7,246 nucleotides of DNA, taken from an uncultured bacterium (GTDB taxonomy: Bacteria > UBP6 > UBA1177 > JAKLFG01). Each line of letters starts with the position of its first letter. The first letter of the stretch is position 1. The DNA lies in contig CALITV010000047.1 of NCBI GenBank assembly GCA_938048925.1, positions 1 through 7,246 of the forward strand. Reading direction: 5' to 3'. Shown piece by piece: positions 6,404 to 7,246 of the stretch. The notes beneath the pieces are model-generated. The model saw only the letters and a program-made list of their open reading frames with translations. It was not told where the DNA came from and ran no database searches. A program made the translations under genes and the position numbers.

Positions 6404-7246
6404 TCAGAAGTTTATCCAGTTTTTGTACTCTAGGTAAGGGGTGAGCCATTCCGCCGTTTCGATCTGCTGTTCCTCGAAAAAGCGGAAATACATCTTCAAG
6501 ACCGGGAAATCCATCCCGCGCACCGCCTCTTGGAAGCCTTCCCGAATAAGCGGCTCCCACTCCTCTCCCAGAGACCGCCGGGCCTTTGCGAGCAGCAGGT
6601 ATATCTTTGCCTTGAAATAAGAGGCGTTCCGTGAAACGGCGATCTCCAGAGCAGGCTGCAGTACCGCAACCGCCTCGGCATACTCGCGCAACGCGATATG
6701 GACCTCGGCAAGTTTGCAGGCCGATCGGATATAGACGACGACGGCCGGCCCCACATTGCCCGTTTCCTGACCGCCGCGGGCACGGATGTCCTCCATGATG
6801 TGATGAGCCCGATTCGCGAAGATCTTTGCCTCGCCGAAGTTGCCGGTGTTCAACAGCACATCGCTCACCCGGTCTATGATGGAGATTTCGTCGTCGTAGC
6901 AACCCGCCTTATGAAGGTCTTGCACGACATCAACGATCTCCTGAACGACGATTCGTTCTGGCTCCAGAAGGAGCAGTTCTCCGCGTGACACCAGCTGTAT
7001 ATGGAGCAGTCCCTCGTTGACGGCGGTGTCATGCATCGTCTGCCAGAAGAGCCGCGCCCACTGAGGGTCTGAAAATCCCCATAACTTGGCGTTTTTCAGT
7101 TCGAGATAGAGGCGGAAATCGCGATGTTCCTGTTTCTTGCCAAACGAGGACAAGATGGATTGATAGCACCGCTGGGCCAGTTCGAAGAATCCCACTTTCT
7201 CCATGTAGATCGCCGAGGTGTAGAGGAACGAATTGTAGGCCCGGTC
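6404..7246 (-). CDS. TPR-like alpha-helical repeat protein, C-terminal part
   Basis: The frame is open from the right edge to a TGA at 6406-6404, giving 280 residues. The ATG at 7204 is internal: the 14 codons before it (DRAYNSFLYTSAIY) continue the same helical pattern, so the true start lies outside the window. The visible part is almost all helix. TPR-like helix pairs can be seen near residues 1-32 (FELAQRCYQSIL), 122-152 (LLNTGNFGEAKIFANRA) and 172-205 (LAEVHIALREYAEAVAVLQPAL). There is no transmembrane segment in this part. TPR arrays mediate protein-protein contacts. The missing N-terminus could carry a kinase, ATPase or other effector domain, as many TPR-tailed signalling proteins do, but nothing here shows which. 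It lies about 82 bases upstream of the lipoprotein gene and may or may not belong to the same operon. Confidence 0.8.
   Translation of the reverse strand, partial: DRAYNSFLYTSAIYMEKVGFFELAQRCYQSILSSFGKKQEHRDFRLYLELKNAKLWGFSDPQWARLFWQTMHDTAVNEGLLHIQLVSRGELLLLEPERIVVQEIVDVVQDLHKAGCYDDEISIIDRVSDVLLNTGNFGEAKIFANRAHHIMEDIRARGGQETGNVGPAVVVYIRSACKLAEVHIALREYAEAVAVLQPALEIAVSRNASYFKAKIYLLLAKARRSLGEEWEPLIREGFQEAVRGMDFPVLKMYFRFFEEQQIETAEWLTPYLEYKNWINF

Overview
The window is a stretch of bacterial chromosome, roughly 55-60% G+C by eye, almost entirely coding, with every supported gene on the minus strand. In transcription order (right to left) it holds: (1) the C-terminal 280 residues of a TPR-like helical protein cut by the right edge; (2) a lipoprotein with a helical N-domain, a long Pro-Ala linker and a Lys/Glu-rich tail; (3) an OmpA-family lipoprotein with eight thrombospondin type 3 (TSP3) calcium-type loops; (4) a small PilZ-domain protein; (5) a very large S41 (C-terminal processing) serine protease with a PDZ domain and a long C-terminal extension; and (6) the start of a lipoprotein built from DxDxDG-type repeats, cut by the left edge.

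Genes 2 and 3 overlap by an ATGA and are probably translationally coupled. The other gaps are 37 to about 82 bases, and no convincing terminator is visible, so the whole set may be one transcription unit. The theme is the cell envelope: three predicted lipoproteins, a peptidoglycan-binding OmpA domain, a periplasmic protease, and a cytoplasmic PilZ protein with an intact c-di-GMP-binding motif.

The combination of an OmpA/TSP3 lipoprotein, a stand-alone PilZ protein, an oversized S41 protease and DxDxDG lipoproteins suggests a Gram-negative bacterium of the former Deltaproteobacteria, for example Myxococcota or a neighbouring lineage. This is inference from gene style; there is no rRNA or other marker here to fix the taxonomy.

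I see no tRNA, rRNA, CRISPR array, insertion sequence, attachment site or origin. No wholly new system is evident. The points most worth following up are the composition of the locus, the unusual C-terminal half of the protease, the repeat lipoprotein at the left edge, and the recently duplicated Pro-Ala coding DNA. Two start codons were moved inward to GTG codons on ribosome-binding-site evidence, and one to an internal ATG on signal-peptide evidence.
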